64,000 nt of DNA. It comes from Gammaproteobacteria bacterium. Its GTDB lineage: Bacteria; Pseudomonadota; Gammaproteobacteria; SZUA-229. The notes below the pieces were generated by a model. The model did not search any database, was not told where the DNA came from, and saw only the letters and a program-made list of their open reading frames with translations. The position numbers and the translations under genes were made by a program. The stretch lies in assembly GCA_030148865.1 (NCBI GenBank), contig JASBSR010000019.1, positions 1 through 64,000 on the forward strand, in the 5' to 3' direction. Positions 8,390-18,882 of this stretch are shown here, piece after piece; position 1 is the first letter of the stretch; the number at the start of each line of letters is the position of its first letter.

Positions 8390-9298
8390 ATGTCAGTGAC
8401 TGCGAGTAATGTATTGATTCTTGGTTATGGAGAAATGGGGCACGCCATGCAATATTTGCTGGCAGAACGTCATTCACTTTATATCTGGGATAAGTTTCCA
8501 GCACTGGGCGTGACAAGCGTCGCACTGGAGGTCGCCGCACCGTTGGCTGATTTCGTGATTTTTTGTCTGCCGGTGAAGCCGCATTTTGAAGTTGCGCACG
8601 AACTGGCGTCGTTGCTGAAAAAAGATTGTATTTGTCTCAGTATTGCCAAGGGACTGGACGCATCCGGGCGTAGTGCGGCGCAGGTATTTGAGGCGGTGCT
8701 GGCGCCGGCGGGTCTGGCCTATGGTTTGCTTTATGGGCCGATGATTTCGGAAGAGCTTCGCGCTGGTCGCTCGGGGTTTGCACAAGTTGCCGGCTCGTCG
8801 CCGCAATTGTTGGCTGTGGTAGCCGATCTGTTTGTCGGTTCGAATTTGCAGCTCACCGGCAGCAATGACATCACTGGTATCAGCTGGTCGGTGATTCTGA
8901 AAAATGTTTATGCGATTGCTTTTGGTATCGCCGACGAACTTGGCCTCGGCGACAATATGCGCGGTTTTCTCATGGTGGCTGCGCTTCGTGAGCTGGAAGC
9001 GATTGTGCTCCGCCTCGGCGGTGCCCCGGGCAGTCCTTTTCATCTCGCCGGGCTCGGCGATCTGGTGACTACGGCTACCAGCGAGGATTCGTACCATCAT
9101 GCTCTGGGCCGGCGTCTGGCGCGTGGTGACCGCAGCGAGAGTCGCGGTGAAGGCGTGCATACCTTGCAAATGGTAGCGAAGCACAATATTTTTCCAGTCC
9201 CGGCGTACCCGCTGTTCGCGCTGCTGCACGCGGTTGTGCTGGAACAGGCGGAACCGGCTGCTGCACTCCGGGGTTTCAGCCGTCGCTGGCTGGATTAA
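8390..9298 (+). CDS. NAD(P)-dependent glycerol-3-phosphate dehydrogenase-like protein
   Basis: The 302-residue protein carries an N-terminal Rossmann motif (LILGYGEMGHAM, GxGxxG at 12-17). It also has CLSIAKGLD, equivalent to the ATKGL segment of GpsA, and a C-terminal catalytic region with LKNVYAIAFGIADELGLGDN and HLAGLGDLVTTATS. GpsA reduces dihydroxyacetone phosphate to sn-glycerol 3-phosphate for phospholipid synthesis. The protein is some 30 residues shorter than typical GpsA and its Rossmann loop is unusual (GYGEMG rather than GAGSWG), so it may be a paralogue with shifted cofactor or substrate preference. It is divergent from the hydrolase and followed 53 bp later by the TrhA gene. Confidence 0.75.
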   Translation: MSVTASNVLILGYGEMGHAMQYLLAERHSLYIWDKFPALGVTSVALEVAAPLADFVIFCLPVKPHFEVAHELASLLKKDCICLSIAKGLDASGRSAAQVFEAVLAPAGLAYGLLYGPMISEELRAGRSGFAQVAGSSPQLLAVVADLFVGSNLQLTGSNDITGISWSVILKNVYAIAFGIADELGLGDNMRGFLMVAALRELEAIVLRLGGAPGSPFHLAGLGDLVTTATSEDSYHHALGRRLARGDRSESRGEGVHTLQMVAKHNIFPVPAYPLFALLHAVVLEQAEPAAALRGFSRRWLD

Positions 9299-9351
9299 TA
9301 GCATTAATAATGTGATGGTAATCCAGATGCTAAGGTGTCTATACTAGCGAT

Positions 9352-10020
9352 ATGAAGCCAAATTCAGTGAATTCCGCCCTCTACAGCTTTGGTGAAGAAG
9401 TCGCCAATACCGTCACCCATGGTCTGGGTGCTTTACTGAGCATCGCAGCACTGGTGTTGATGGTGGCGTTTTCTGCGATGAATGGCGATGTCTGGCACGT
9501 CACCAGCGTGAGTATCTACGGCGCGACCCTGGTCATGCTGTATAGCGCTTCGGCACTGTATCACGGGATCCCGGTGCCGAATGTCAAAAGTCTTCTGCAA
9601 AAAATTGATCATGCTTCGATTTATCTGCTGATCGCCGGCACCTATACGCCATTTACCCTGGTGAGCCTGCGCGGCCCTTGGGGCTGGACTCTATTCGGCC
9701 TGGTCTGGGGTATTGCGCTGCTGGGAATTGTGGTCGAGCTGGCCAGCCGACGCCGCCGTCACAAACTCTCACTGGCACTGTATCTGGGGCTGGGCTGGAT
9801 AGTTTTGATCGCCATCGACCCAATGCTGAGCAAGGTCGAAACCGGCGGTCTGGTGCTGCTACTGCTCGGTGGCCTGAGCTATTCGCTGGGTGTGATCTTT
9901 TATGTGCGCAATTCCATGGCGTATCATCATGCCATCTGGCATGTGTTTGTCATGTTCGGCAGTCTGCTGCACTTTTTTTCGATTTTTTATTATGTTATCC
10001 CCAGCTCCAGTCTGGCCTGA
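9352..10020 (+). CDS. trhA: hemolysin III / TrhA family membrane protein
   Basis: This 222-residue seven-helix protein is of the PAQR-like hemolysin III family (YqfA/TrhA). Conserved landmarks are EEVANTVTHGLGALLS at the N-terminus, SALYHGIP, KIDHASIYLLIAGTYTPF, and the C-terminal HAIWHVFVMFGSLLHFFS with the HxxxH pair that binds metal in relatives. Family members are inner-membrane proteins; in E. coli TrhA is linked to membrane energetics and lipid homeostasis. The hemolysin name is historical and no toxin role should be inferred. The gene seems monocistronic and lies just upstream of the large oxidoreductase gene (71 bp gap). Confidence 0.88.
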   Translation: MKPNSVNSALYSFGEEVANTVTHGLGALLSIAALVLMVAFSAMNGDVWHVTSVSIYGATLVMLYSASALYHGIPVPNVKSLLQKIDHASIYLLIAGTYTPFTLVSLRGPWGWTLFGLVWGIALLGIVVELASRRRRHKLSLALYLGLGWIVLIAIDPMLSKVETGGLVLLLLGGLSYSLGVIFYVRNSMAYHHAIWHVFVMFGSLLHFFSIFYYVIPSSSLA

Positions 10021-10091
10021 ATTGGTCTGCAGGGCGGCGTCAACATCGGTACAATAAGCGCTTTCAAATCTGAGGTCATCTGAGTTGTTCC

Positions 10092-13000
10092 ATGCCTGAG
10101 CGCATCCGCGAAATTCCCTACAACTATACCTCTCTGTCTGATCGCGAAATCGTCATTCGTTTTCTCGGCGAGCCGATGTGGCACATGATCGAAGAGTTGC
10201 GCGAAGAACGCAACACCGGAATTTCGGCGCGCATGTTGTTCGAAGTGCTGGGTGATATGTGGGTGGTGACTCGCAATCCCTATTTACAGGAAGACCTGCT
10301 CGAAGACCACAAACGCCGTGATGCCCTGATCAGCGCCATGCGCCATCGACTGGCTCAGATCGAGACCCGCGCTGCGGGTAATTCGCGCGCACTGGAATTG
10401 CATCGCGCCGCGCTGGATGCGGTAACCCGCTTTGCCGACCAGTTTGCGCGTGATCGCGAACTACGCGAACGCGTGCGCAAACGTTTTAAGCGTATCACCG
10501 CCAAAGACAATGTCGATTTCGGTGGTCTGGCGCGGGTTTCGCACGCCACCGACGCCACTGACTGGCGTGTGGAATCGCCATTTGTGGTGCTCACCCCCGA
10601 CAGCGAAGCCGAAGTAATCGCAATCGTGCAGGCTTGCATCGAACTGGGTCTGACCATTATTCCGCGCGGTGGTGGCACCGGGTATACCGGTAGTGCGGTG
10701 CCGCTGGATGCGCGCTCGGCAGTGATCAACACCGAAAAACTGGAGGACCTGGGCAGCGTCGAACAGCGACAGCTCGACGGTGTGACGAATAAAGTGCCGA
10801 CGGTGTCTTGCGGTGCCGGCGTTGTCACCCGACGCGTATCAGATCTGGCAGAACAAAACGGTCTCGCCTTTGCTGTGGATCCAACCTCGCAGGACGCCTC
10901 CTGCATTGGCGGTAATATCGCGATGAATGCCGGTGGCAAGAAAGCGGTGCTCTGGGGCACGACGCTGGATAACCTGGTGTCCTGGCGCATGGTGACACCG
11001 GATGCAGAATGGCTGGAGATAGAGCGCCTGGATCATAACCTCGGCAAAATTCATGAGCAGGCAGAAGTGCGTTTTCGTCTGACCCGAACGACTGCTGCCG
11101 GAGTGAAAATAGCGGAGCCAGAAATGATTTGTATGCCGGGAGGCAGCTTTCGCAAACTCGGTCTCGGCAAAGATGTCACCGATAAATTTCTTTCCGGCCT
11201 GCCCGGTGTGCAAAAAGAAGGCTGTGACGGCATCATAACCTCGGCACGTTTTATTTTGCACCGCATGCCCGATCACATCCGAACGGTGTGTCTTGAATTT
11301 TTTGGTGCCGACCTGTCACAGGCGGTACCTGCGATTATCGAAGTTAAAGATTATATTGATGCGCAGAAAGGGATTGTGCTTGCTGGGCTGGAACATCTTG
11401 ATGAGCGTTATGTAAAAGCGGTGCGCTATACCACCAAGGCGACTGGGCGCGAGCGACCGAAGATGGTGCTGGTCGCCGATATCGCGGGTGATGATGAAAC
11501 TGCCGTTGCAGACAGCTGTTTAAAAGTTGTTGCGATTGCCAATGCCCGCGAAGGTGAAGGTTTTATCGCCAGCAGTCCGGAAGCGCGCCGTCGTTTCTGG
11601 CTGGATCGCGCGCGCACCGCTGCAATTTCGGCCCATACCAATGCATTTAAAGTGAATGAGGATGTGGTGATACCATTACCGCGTCTCAATGATTACAACA
11701 GTGGCATTGAACGTATCAATATTGAACAGTCGATCAGTAACAAGCTGGAAAGTATCGACGCGTTTATCGATCATCTGCGCAGTGGTCTGGCGCAGGAAAA
11801 AGTTGATGCTATATATGAGGCCAGTGAAGAAAGTACTGCAATTTTTCATGCCAAGATCGATTTGGCCTGCGAGCATCTTGCCCATGTACGAACTCGCTGG
11901 CGCGGTTTACTCGCGCACATGGATGCGCCAGCACAGTCACATCTCGACCTGTTGACAGCAGCGGAGCAGGAAAAAGTTTGCGAGCATGATTGTGTGCTGG
12001 ATTTGTTGCTGCGGCGTGATGTCCGGGTCTCGTATCGCAATGAAATCAAACAGCGGTTGCGTGAGATATTTCGCGGTCATGAAACGGAAGCGCTCAGAAC
12101 CACCTTGCGTAACAAACATCTGGCGATAAAAAATAATCGTTTATTTATCGCGCTGCATATGCACGCCGGCGATGGCAATGTACACACCAATATCCCGGTG
12201 CATTCCGATAATTATCGCATGCTACGTGATGCAGATGCCCTGGTCGACCGTGTCATGCAACTCGCACAGCAACTCGGCGGTGTAATTTCCGGTGAACACG
12301 GTATTGGCATTACCAAAATACAATATCTTGATGATGCCAGGATTGAAGCATTTGCCAAATATAAAAATCTGGTTGATCCTGAAGGGCGTTTCAATAAAGG
12401 CAAACTCATGCCCGGCTCGGGTCTGGAGTCTGCCTATACGCCTTCGCTAGCATTGGTGCAACAAGAGGCGCTGATCCTGGAAGAGAGCGAGCTTGGCCTG
12501 CTCAATGATGATATTAAACATTGCCTGCGTTGTGGCAAATGCAAGCCAGTATGTATGACACATATTCCGCGCGCTAATATGTCGTACTCGCCGCGTAACA
12601 AAATACTCGCGACGGGTTTGATTATTGAGGCTTTTCTCTATGAAGAGCAGACGCGACGTGGCCTCTCGATCAGGCATTTTGATGATTTGAATGATGTTGC
12701 CGATCACTGCACCGTGTGTCACAAATGTTTATCGCCATGCCCGGTGAACATAGACTTTGGTGATGTTTCGATACGTATGCGCAAGATTCTGGTGGATCGT
12801 GGTAAAAAGAAATTTAATCTTGGCAGCTGGGCAGCGATGAAGTTTTTGAATGTCAAAGATCCGGCAGCGATCAAATTACTGCGTGTGGCTATGGCTCGGA
12901 TTGGTTTTGGTGCGTTAAATATCGGCCACCGAGTGGCGAAAATGACTGGCCTGCTGGGGCGTAAACATCGTGTGCCGCCAGCGACCACAGGCAAAACGCA

Positions 13001-13934
13001 GGCGCACGAGCAAATCGTCAATCTGGTGCGTAAGCCGATGCGGGCAAAGGTGCCAACAAAACCGATGCGTGTTTTGCTGGGCGCGGAAGATGCCACCCAG
13101 GTTGTTATCGTGCGTGATGCTGAGAAAACCAGCAACGACTCTGATGCAGTGTTTTATTTTCCGGGCTGTGGATCAGAGCGTTTATTCAGCCAGATTGGTC
13201 TGGCAACACTGGCGATGCTGAATCACACCGGGGCGAAAACGGTATTACCGCCGGGATATTTGTGCTGTGGTTATCCGCAAACTGCTGCGGGTGATGCTGC
13301 CCGTGGTCAGGCGATTACGACAGAGAATAGAGTGCTATTCCATCGCGTTGCCAATACACTAAATTATCTTGATATTAAAACAGTTATCGTGAGCTGTGGT
13401 ACCTGCATGGATCAGCTACTGAAGTATGAATTTGAAAAAATATTCCCCGGCTGTCGCTTGCTGGATATTCACGAATATTTGATGGAAAAAGGCATCAGTT
13501 TAAAAAATGCTGATGGCACGCAATATCTCTATCACGACCCCTGTCATACCCCGATGAAAACCTACAACCCTGGTACAGTGGCGTCGACATTATTGCAGCA
13601 GGAAGTTGTGCTTTCGGATCGCTGTTGTGGTGAATCGGGTACTCTGGGCACGGCACGGCCAGACATTGCTGATCAGTTGCGCCATCGCAAACAGGAAGAG
13701 CTGCATAAAAGCCTTGAGCAATTAACCGGTAGTCCGATAGCACAAAAAGGCAAGGTGAAATTATTGACGTCTTGTCCGGCCTGCCAACAGGGTTTATCGC
13801 GCTATACTGATGATACCGGTCTGGATACGGATTACATTGTGGTCGAGTTGTGTCATCACAATCTCGGTAGCAACTGGCAAAATGAGTTTGTCGAAAAAGC
13901 CAAAGCTGGTGGTATTGAAAGAGTTTTACTCTAG
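10092..13934 (+). CDS. giant FAD/4Fe-4S oxidoreductase (DUF3683, D-2-hydroxyacid dehydrogenase type)
   Basis: This is a single 1280-residue chain with modules often split over several genes. After an N-terminal DUF3683-like region (about 1-130) comes a PCMH-type FAD-binding domain (about 150-370; [15 protein letters not shown]). Next is the FAD-oxidase C-terminal domain, with the conserved [12 protein letters not shown] and [11 protein letters not shown] ferredoxin-like pair follows ([11 protein letters not shown] near 811; [12 protein letters not shown] near 872). Last are two CCG cysteine-rich modules ([11 protein letters not shown] near 1057; [14 protein letters not shown] near 1177), as in GlpC and GlcF. 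It probably oxidises a D-2-hydroxyacid such as D-lactate or D-2-hydroxyglutarate and feeds electrons to quinone. No membrane helix is evident, so it is likely peripheral. It is longer than Ydij-type relatives (about 1000). Confidence 0.88.
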   Translation: MPERIREIPYNYTSLSDREIVIRFLGEPMWHMIEELREERNTGISARMLFEVLGDMWVVTRNPYLQEDLLEDHKRRDALISAMRHRLAQIETRAAGNSRALELHRAALDAVTRFADQFARDRELRERVRKRFKRITAKDNVDFGGLARVSHATDATDWRVESPFVVLTPDSEAEVIAIVQACIELGLTIIPRGGGTGYTGSAVPLDARSAVINTEKLEDLGSVEQRQLDGVTNKVPTVSCGAGVVTRRVSDLAEQNGLAFAVDPTSQDASCIGGNIAMNAGGKKAVLWGTTLDNLVSWRMVTPDAEWLEIERLDHNLGKIHEQAEVRFRLTRTTAAGVKIAEPEMICMPGGSFRKLGLGKDVTDKFLSGLPGVQKEGCDGIITSARFILHRMPDHIRTVCLEFFGADLSQAVPAIIEVKDYIDAQKGIVLAGLEHLDERYVKAVRYTTKATGRERPKMVLVADIAGDDETAVADSCLKVVAIANAREGEGFIASSPEARRRFWLDRARTAAISAHTNAFKVNEDVVIPLPRLNDYNSGIERINIEQSISNKLESIDAFIDHLRSGLAQEKVDAIYEASEESTAIFHAKIDLACEHLAHVRTRWRGLLAHMDAPAQSHLDLLTAAEQEKVCEHDCVLDLLLRRDVRVSYRNEIKQRLREIFRGHETEALRTTLRNKHLAIKNNRLFIALHMHAGDGNVHTNIPVHSDNYRMLRDADALVDRVMQLAQQLGGVISGEHGIGITKIQYLDDARIEAFAKYKNLVDPEGRFNKGKLMPGSGLESAYTPSLALVQQEALILEESELGLLNDDIKHCLRCGKCKPVCMTHIPRANMSYSPRNKILATGLIIEAFLYEEQTRRGLSIRHFDDLNDVADHCTVCHKCLSPCPVNIDFGDVSIRMRKILVDRGKKKFNLGSWAAMKFLNVKDPAAIKLLRVAMARIGFGALNIGHRVAKMTGLLGRKHRVPPATTGKTQAHEQIVNLVRKPMRAKVPTKPMRVLLGAEDATQVVIVRDAEKTSNDSDAVFYFPGCGSERLFSQIGLATLAMLNHTGAKTVLPPGYLCCGYPQTAAGDAARGQAITTENRVLFHRVANTLNYLDIKTVIVSCGTCMDQLLKYEFEKIFPGCRLLDIHEYLMEKGISLKNADGTQYLYHDPCHTPMKTYNPGTVASTLLQQEVVLSDRCCGESGTLGTARPDIADQLRHRKQEELHKSLEQLTGSPIAQKGKVKLLTSCPACQQGLSRYTDDTGLDTDYIVVELCHHNLGSNWQNEFVEKAKAGGIERVLL

Positions 13935-14091
13935 CTGTTGTACCGTTTTCACGGGTGCGAGTTTATGATGACAAAGATATTAATTAAAGCTAAGGAACAA
14001 GATCCGGAGCCGTTGACTGATACCATGGCCTCGCTTGAACACACCAGACCCGTTAACTTCTGGAAGCCGGGCAAAGTTGCCTGATCGTGTA

Positions 14092-14589
14092 ATGAACAGG
14101 CGAGTGTGGCTGTACCGGCTGATCTGGTGGCTGATAAGCATAGCGCTGGTGATGGGAATGATTACGCCGATGCTGACATTTACCATGTTTTACATTTTCG
14201 ACGACACGTATTCACTGGCGGCGGGCATTTTTCATCTGCTGGATGAGGGCGAGCCGGTATTATTCGTGCTTGTGTTTAGCTTCAGTATGTTGATGCCAGC
14301 GTACAAGATGTACTTATTGTACAGACTCATACCGTTTGCCAGCGTGACGCCAGACAATAGTCATCATAGACGCATGAGACGACTCGATTGGGTCGGAAAA
14401 TGGTCTATGCTTGATGTATTCGTTATCGCAATTCTTGTTGTTACTATTAAACTGGCCACCGTTGCCAGTATTCAGATTCACTATGGACTTTACGTGTTTA
14501 GCGCGGCGGTTGTTGCCAGCATGGTTTTCGCCCAAACGCTGAATTCAATAATGGTAAAGAAGCATGCGCAAAAGCTGTCAATACGGTAA
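14092..14589 (+). CDS. single-domain PqiA-like membrane protein
   Basis: The protein has about 165 residues and four hydrophobic helices. The diagnostic stretch is GKWSMLDVFVIAILVVTIKL followed by a GLYVFSAAVV helix, as in PqiA (paraquat-inducible protein A). Full PqiA has two such domains and zinc ribbons; this form has one and no cysteine ribbon. PqiA-like proteins support the MCE proteins PqiB/YebT in lipid traffic between membranes, but no MCE gene lies nearby. ATG 14092 is preferred; a TTG at 14035 is also in frame and neither has a strong ribosome site. The gene overlaps the acyltransferase gene by 26 bp, which suggests a shared role in membrane lipid handling. Confidence 0.75.
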   Translation: MNRRVWLYRLIWWLISIALVMGMITPMLTFTMFYIFDDTYSLAAGIFHLLDEGEPVLFVLVFSFSMLMPAYKMYLLYRLIPFASVTPDNSHHRRMRRLDWVGKWSMLDVFVIAILVVTIKLATVASIQIHYGLYVFSAAVVASMVFAQTLNSIMVKKHAQKLSIR

Positions 14590-15172
14590 AAAAATCCGGA
14601 CTGGTATTATTAAGTACTGGTTTGGTCGTAGTCTATTGACACTGTTTGGCTGGCACGTAGAAGGTGAAATACCACATACTGGAAAATACATTCTTATCGG
14701 TGCGCCTCATACCAGTAACTGGGATTTGCCGCTTGCCATTGCAGCCAGCTTTGTATGTCGTACAAAAATACACTGGTTAGGCAAGGCCGCGCTATTTCAT
14801 TGGCCTTATGGCTGGTTTATGCGCATGCTAGGTGGTATTGCTATTGATCGAAGTCGCCCACACGGTATGGTGGAACAGTTAAAATCTCTGCTTGATGAAT
14901 GCGATAATCTGGTGGTTGTGGTTGCTGCCAAGGGCACACGCAAGAAAACACAATACTGGAAGTCAGGTTTCTACTGGATTGCATATACTGCGCAGATCCC
15001 GGTTTTATGCAGTTTTTTTGATTACCGAAATAAACGCGTCAATATAGGCCTGGCATTGATGTTATCAGGAAATGTAAAAGCTGATATGGACATTATTCGT
15101 GATTACTTTAAGGAAATGAGTGGTTTACGACCAGAGTGTGAAGATATTATACGCTTAAAAGAAGAAGATTAA
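14564..15172 (+). CDS. PlsC-like 1-acylglycerol-phosphate acyltransferase family protein
   Basis: The product has 202 residues with the HX4D acyltransferase motif (APHTSNWDLP, near residue 45) and a second block FMRMLGGIAIDRS. The third block, usually PEGTR, here reads AAKGTRKK, with Lys in place of the conserved Glu. The subfamily-typical YWKSGFYWIAYTAQIPV follows. Enzymes of this group acylate lysophosphatidic acid or related lipids at the inner membrane. The Glu-to-Lys change falls in the acceptor-phosphate binding loop and could alter substrate. The start lies inside the pqiA-like gene, and the amidase gene follows 23 bp downstream, so the three form an operon. Confidence 0.8.
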   Translation: MRKSCQYGKKIRTGIIKYWFGRSLLTLFGWHVEGEIPHTGKYILIGAPHTSNWDLPLAIAASFVCRTKIHWLGKAALFHWPYGWFMRMLGGIAIDRSRPHGMVEQLKSLLDECDNLVVVVAAKGTRKKTQYWKSGFYWIAYTAQIPVLCSFFDYRNKRVNIGLALMLSGNVKADMDIIRDYFKEMSGLRPECEDIIRLKEED

Positions 15173-15195
15173 ATCTGGTATTACACGGAGATTCA

Positions 15196-15954
15196 ATGTT
15201 TCTATCGAGAACAATCGGCAAGCGGCTTGCTAGGTTCCTTTCCAGACCACGAGATGAGTTTAGTTTTAGTACGCATGAACCGGGTCAATTGGAGGCTACC
15301 CTACAGAAGGGTGATGTTCTATTAGTTGAAGGTACGAGTCGAATCAGCAGTGCAATTAAATATCTTACTCAGTCAAACTGGTCGCATTCTACTATTTACA
15401 TTGGTGATGCGTTAGGTATGCAAAGCGGTGAACTCGAACTTGTAGAAGCTGATATCAATGAAGGTGTGCGCATCGTGCCATTGAGTATGTATGCCTCGAT
15501 GCATACGCGTATCTGCCGTCCAGTGGGCTTGTCAGAGGCTGAGATAAGCCAGCTACTCAATCACGTCCTGAGCAGGGTTGGGCATAAATATGATCTGAAA
15601 AACATTTTTGATCTTGCTCGCTATTTAATCAGTACGCCACCAGTCCCGCTTAGCTGGAAGCGCAGACTGTTGTCATTTGGTAGTGGTGATCCAACCCGCG
15701 CAATTTGTTCGTCATTAATTGCTGAGGCGTTCCAGGCGATGCATTATCCAATTTTACCGGATATTATAATGCATGAAGAAGAAAACGAGGATGGTGGCCA
15801 CTATTTGCAGGAGCTAATGCGAATACGGCACTATAGTTTATTTGTGCCACGTGATTTTGACGTCTCACCGTATTTCGAGATTATCAAGCCTACTTTGTGT
15901 CAGGGTTTTGACTTCCATGATTTACGTTGGGTGAAGTCGATGCCAGAAGCATAG
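15196..15954 (+). CDS. YiiX-like permuted papain-fold amidase
   Basis: This 252-residue protein matches the circularly permuted NlpC/P60 (YiiX/YaeF, C92) pattern. The early KGDVLLVEG strand leads to a catalytic His in WSHSTIYIGD (about residue 67). An acidic residue follows in LVEADINEGV, and the nucleophile Cys is in RAICSSLIAEAF (about 175). Such enzymes hydrolyse amide or ester bonds in lipids or peptidoglycan-linked substrates. No signal peptide is seen, so it is cytoplasmic or membrane-associated. As last gene of the PqiA-like/acyltransferase set, it may deacylate a related lipid. A ribosome site CGGAG precedes the ATG at good spacing. Confidence 0.8.
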   Translation: MFLSRTIGKRLARFLSRPRDEFSFSTHEPGQLEATLQKGDVLLVEGTSRISSAIKYLTQSNWSHSTIYIGDALGMQSGELELVEADINEGVRIVPLSMYASMHTRICRPVGLSEAEISQLLNHVLSRVGHKYDLKNIFDLARYLISTPPVPLSWKRRLLSFGSGDPTRAICSSLIAEAFQAMHYPILPDIIMHEEENEDGGHYLQELMRIRHYSLFVPRDFDVSPYFEIIKPTLCQGFDFHDLRWVKSMPEA

Positions 15955-16057
15955 GGGAATGACGGAAAACACAAAAAATATTCTTAAGTAAGTGCCATTC
16001 GGCTCAGGTCTGAATTATTGCGGATGAGTCGTATGCTAAGCGAGCAGTGCAAATGGT

Positions 16058-16864
16058 TTATTCGCGGTCTTCAGCCCATTTTTGCTGTTGTTTCAGTATC
16101 AGCTCTTCTTCTTTGAGCTTACGCATGACTTCTTCGTAATGTCTGCGTTTTTCTTCAGCAATTTGTTCTTTTGATTTTGCGGCAGCGGCAGCTTTTGCTT
16201 TGGTCTGTGCCTGCGCTGTGGCTTTTGCCAGTGCGTCTTCCTGTTTTTGTTGCTCGGCTTCCTCTAATTGTTTCTGACGTTCAGCTTCGGCACGTTTCTC
16301 GGCTTCAGCGCGTTCTCTGGCCTGCTGTTGTTCGTGTTTTTTACTGGCACGAATTTCAGCGTCCAGTAGCGAGATCTCGTTATCAATACTCATGTTGCCG
16401 GAGATACTAAGTGTGTCGAGTATGTCTTTTGCGGCAGTGTAATCTTTTTTAACACCCAGTCCTTCGCGATACATCTGCGCTAATAAAAACATAGAGTCAC
16501 GATCACGTTTTTTTACATCAGCTTTAATGCTGGCGACCCAGTCAGCATATTTGGCAGCATCGTAGCCATTAGTGATGATGTCGAGATGGATGAGTCGATT
16601 CTTTGCGGGTTTATAACCTGCATCCGCAGCTTTTTTATACCACTGTCTTGCCTGGTCGATATTCTGTTCTACGCCGTTACCGGCTTCCAGCATTTCACCC
16701 AGCTTGGTTTGTGAATGGACATTGCCGTTATTTGCCAGCTTTTGTTGAAAGGTAAATACATTGGAGGTCAGACTATCTAACTCGGATGCATTGGCCAATT
16801 GCATAGCTGTGACCATAACGCAGCCAAGAAAAAGTGCGGTAGTTGTTAGTGTCCGATGTGTCAT
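16058..16864 (-). CDS. exported Sel1-repeat protein with long charged coiled coil
   Basis: The protein has 268 residues. A signal peptide (TTTALFLGCVMVTAMQLANA) is followed by Sel1-type repeats (HSQTKLGEMLEAGNGVEQNI, then ARQWYKKAADAGYKPAK; a second at MFLLAQMYREGLGVKKD). The final 100 residues are almost only Glu, Lys, Gln, Ala and Arg and should form one long helix or coiled coil. Sel1 repeats mediate protein binding, and the charged tail resembles TolA-like or scaffold segments, suggesting a periplasmic linker. No enzyme motif is present. It is transcribed alone, 252 bp downstream of hflD; that gap shows nothing obvious. Confidence 0.75.
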   Translation of the reverse strand: MTHRTLTTTALFLGCVMVTAMQLANASELDSLTSNVFTFQQKLANNGNVHSQTKLGEMLEAGNGVEQNIDQARQWYKKAADAGYKPAKNRLIHLDIITNGYDAAKYADWVASIKADVKKRDRDSMFLLAQMYREGLGVKKDYTAAKDILDTLSISGNMSIDNEISLLDAEIRASKKHEQQQARERAEAEKRAEAERQKQLEEAEQQKQEDALAKATAQAQTKAKAAAAAKSKEQIAEEKRRHYEEVMRKLKEEELILKQQQKWAEDRE

Positions 16865-17116
16865 TACTGAATCCCCATTATGGCTAAATCACTTGAAACG
16901 AGCACGTGTCCTGTATTCCTGGCGAACACTGCTGTATGAGCATAGACCAGAGACACTGCTCCTGCATCAGTCTGCCAGATTTTTTAGCACTAACTGGTGG
17001 TGAATATACGATAAAGCGAAGCGCGAGCGGCTGAATAGTAGCCAGAAACCATGTCCCCCACCTGAGGCAGGGTGATGCAATGTGCGATTGTGAGGCCTGC
17101 TGGACGCTGATCGGGC

Positions 17117-17740
17117 TTAAATGGCCTGCAGTAGCTGGTTGCAGATTGATAGATACTGACGACGGTTAAACAATATCTGCCAGCGGGTTCCGCCACACTG
17201 GCGCCAGAGCACAGCTGAACGGATGCCTGCGAGCAAAATAGCCCGAACTCGACTTGCATTGTGTGCGTTACTGAGATATGGCTGTTCGCCATTGACCATG
17301 ACGCGCGGGCCCAGTGTGCTGATCGTATCCTGGTAGATGTCGCCGAGGCGAGCAAAAATATTGTCATGACTCAGGCTGAAGTACTCCAGCGATGTTTCTG
17401 TTGCCTGCAGCCGGGTGGTGATTTCTCCGAGCATGGCCCTGTTTCTGCTCAGTTTGCGCTCTAGCACTAAAAGCGTAATAACATAACGTGTAATGTCGAT
17501 GTCGCGCCGGTTTCGCGGCGAAGTTAGCTGTTCTTTCAGACTGCGCAGTCCTGTGCTAATACCGGCAAGGCCGCCATAGACATCTTCAGTGCTGGTAGCA
17601 TCAAAGCGAAACAGGGTTTCGAGACTGACCTCGATGACGGCGCTGTTCGCCATGCCTTTATTGGCAATTTGTTGTACCAGTGAACAGGCCTGAAATACGC
17701 CCGCGAGTGCTATGCAACGATCGCGCATGGTGTATTTCAT
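17117..17740 (-). CDS. hflD: HflD homologue, high-frequency lysogenization protein
   Basis: This 207-residue all-helical protein has the family start ([21 protein letters not shown]) and conserved [19 protein letters not shown] and the C-terminal [20 protein letters not shown]. In E. coli HflD is a peripheral membrane protein that lowers DNA binding by phage lambda CII; its cellular role is unclear. The start at 17740 is set by an ATGA overlap with the mnmA stop, the arrangement seen in most gammaproteobacteria. The usual next gene, purB, is absent here. Confidence 0.88.
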   Translation of the reverse strand: MKYTMRDRCIALAGVFQACSLVQQIANKGMANSAVIEVSLETLFRFDATSTEDVYGGLAGISTGLRSLKEQLTSPRNRRDIDITRYVITLLVLERKLSRNRAMLGEITTRLQATETSLEYFSLSHDNIFARLGDIYQDTISTLGPRVMVNGEQPYLSNAHNASRVRAILLAGIRSAVLWRQCGGTRWQILFNRRQYLSICNQLLQAI

Positions 17741-18852
17741 TGTTCTGGATCTGTGTTGTACATGCTTTCTATAATAGCGCCACCCAGGCAAACCTCATCC
17801 TGATAAAACGCAATGGATTGTCCGGGGGTAATGGCGCGCTGCGCATGTTCGAAGCTGACCTGCACGTGGTCGCCCCTCGATGTGTTCAGATGGCAGCTCT
17901 GATCCGGTTGTCGATAGCGAATTTTTGCAGTCAGAGCGCCCTCGGCAGGCGCCTGATCGGCTATCCAGTGGAGCTGGGAAGCATCGAGATAGTGATGATA
18001 AAGTTCGGGGTCATCCTGTCCCTGAACCACGGTAAGCACATTGGTTTCCAGATTCTTGCCGGCAACGTACCACGGGCTCTCATTACCTGCCTGCATACCA
18101 CCGATGCCCAGCCCCTTGCGCTGACCGTAGGTGTAGTACATCAGACCATTGTGCTGACCGATAAGCCTGCCGGAAGTGTCGTGTATTTCGCCAGGCTTTG
18201 CCGGCAGGTATTGCTCTAAAAAATGTTCAAAGCGGCGTTCACCGATAAAACAGATTCCGGTGCTGTCTTTTTTGTCATGCGTGGCCAGATGATTATCTTT
18301 TGCCAGGGCGCGTATTTCGGGTTTATCGTATTCGCCGACAGGAAATAATGCATGTGCCAGTTGTTGCTGGTTTAGTGTGTGTAAAAAATAGGATTGATCT
18401 TTATTGGCGTCCAGGCCGCGCAGTAATTGCCAGTGATGGTCTGCGTAGCGGTTGCGACAATAATGCCCGGTGGCGATTTTGTCAGCACCCAGTGTCAGTG
18501 CGTGGTCGAGAAAGGCGCGAAATTTTATTTCTTTGTTGCACAAAATATCCGGATTCGGTGTCCGCCCGGCGCTGTATTCGTCGAGAAAATGACTGAACAC
18601 GCGATTCCAGTACTCTGCAGAAAAGTTAACGCTGTGCAGTTTGATGCCCAGAGTCTCACACACAGCGCTGGCATCCTGTAAGTCCTGTTGCGCGGCGCAA
18701 TAATCCGCGTCGTCATCTTGTTCCCAGTTTTTCATGAACAGGCCTTCGACCTGATAGCCCTGTTCGATTAATAATAGTGCAGCGACAGACGAGTCGACGC
18801 CGCCGGACATGCCGACTATGATTTTTGTCTGTTGCTGACGACGGGTGTTCAC
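17737..18852 (-). CDS. mnmA: tRNA-specific 2-thiouridylase MnmA
   Basis: The protein has 371 residues. The PP-loop SGGVDSSVA near residue 14 binds [15 protein letters not shown] is the family signature. The catalytic cysteines are in LCNKEIKF (about 105) and [12 protein letters not shown] (about 203). MnmA puts sulfur on U34 of Lys, Glu and Gln tRNAs, using sulfur delivered by the Tus relay. The gene is third in a minus-strand run DUF2062-nudJ-mnmA-hflD, with a 30-bp gap after nudJ. All functional motifs are present. Confidence 0.96.
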   Translation of the reverse strand: MNTRRQQQTKIIVGMSGGVDSSVAALLLIEQGYQVEGLFMKNWEQDDDADYCAAQQDLQDASAVCETLGIKLHSVNFSAEYWNRVFSHFLDEYSAGRTPNPDILCNKEIKFRAFLDHALTLGADKIATGHYCRNRYADHHWQLLRGLDANKDQSYFLHTLNQQQLAHALFPVGEYDKPEIRALAKDNHLATHDKKDSTGICFIGERRFEHFLEQYLPAKPGEIHDTSGRLIGQHNGLMYYTYGQRKGLGIGGMQAGNESPWYVAGKNLETNVLTVVQGQDDPELYHHYLDASQLHWIADQAPAEGALTAKIRYRQPDQSCHLNTSRGDHVQVSFEHAQRAITPGQSIAFYQDEVCLGGAIIESMYNTDPEQ

Positions 18853-18882
18853 GTGATCTGGTGACGCAAAAGGCAGGCCGGA

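Noticed and set aside
8474-9304. 276-codon minus-strand open frame opposite the gpsA-like gene
   Set aside because: It is a shadow of a GC-rich gene. Its composition is rich in His, Arg and Thr with no domain, while the plus strand has clear motifs.
9352-10020. Hemolysin toxin reading of the hemolysin III gene
   Set aside because: Family members are integral PAQR-like membrane proteins; the name is historical and no export or toxin feature is present.
10355-10990. 211-codon minus-strand frame inside the FAD/Fe-S gene
   Set aside because: It is Ser/Arg/Thr-rich shadow translation; the sense strand encodes the conserved FAD-binding motif at this place.
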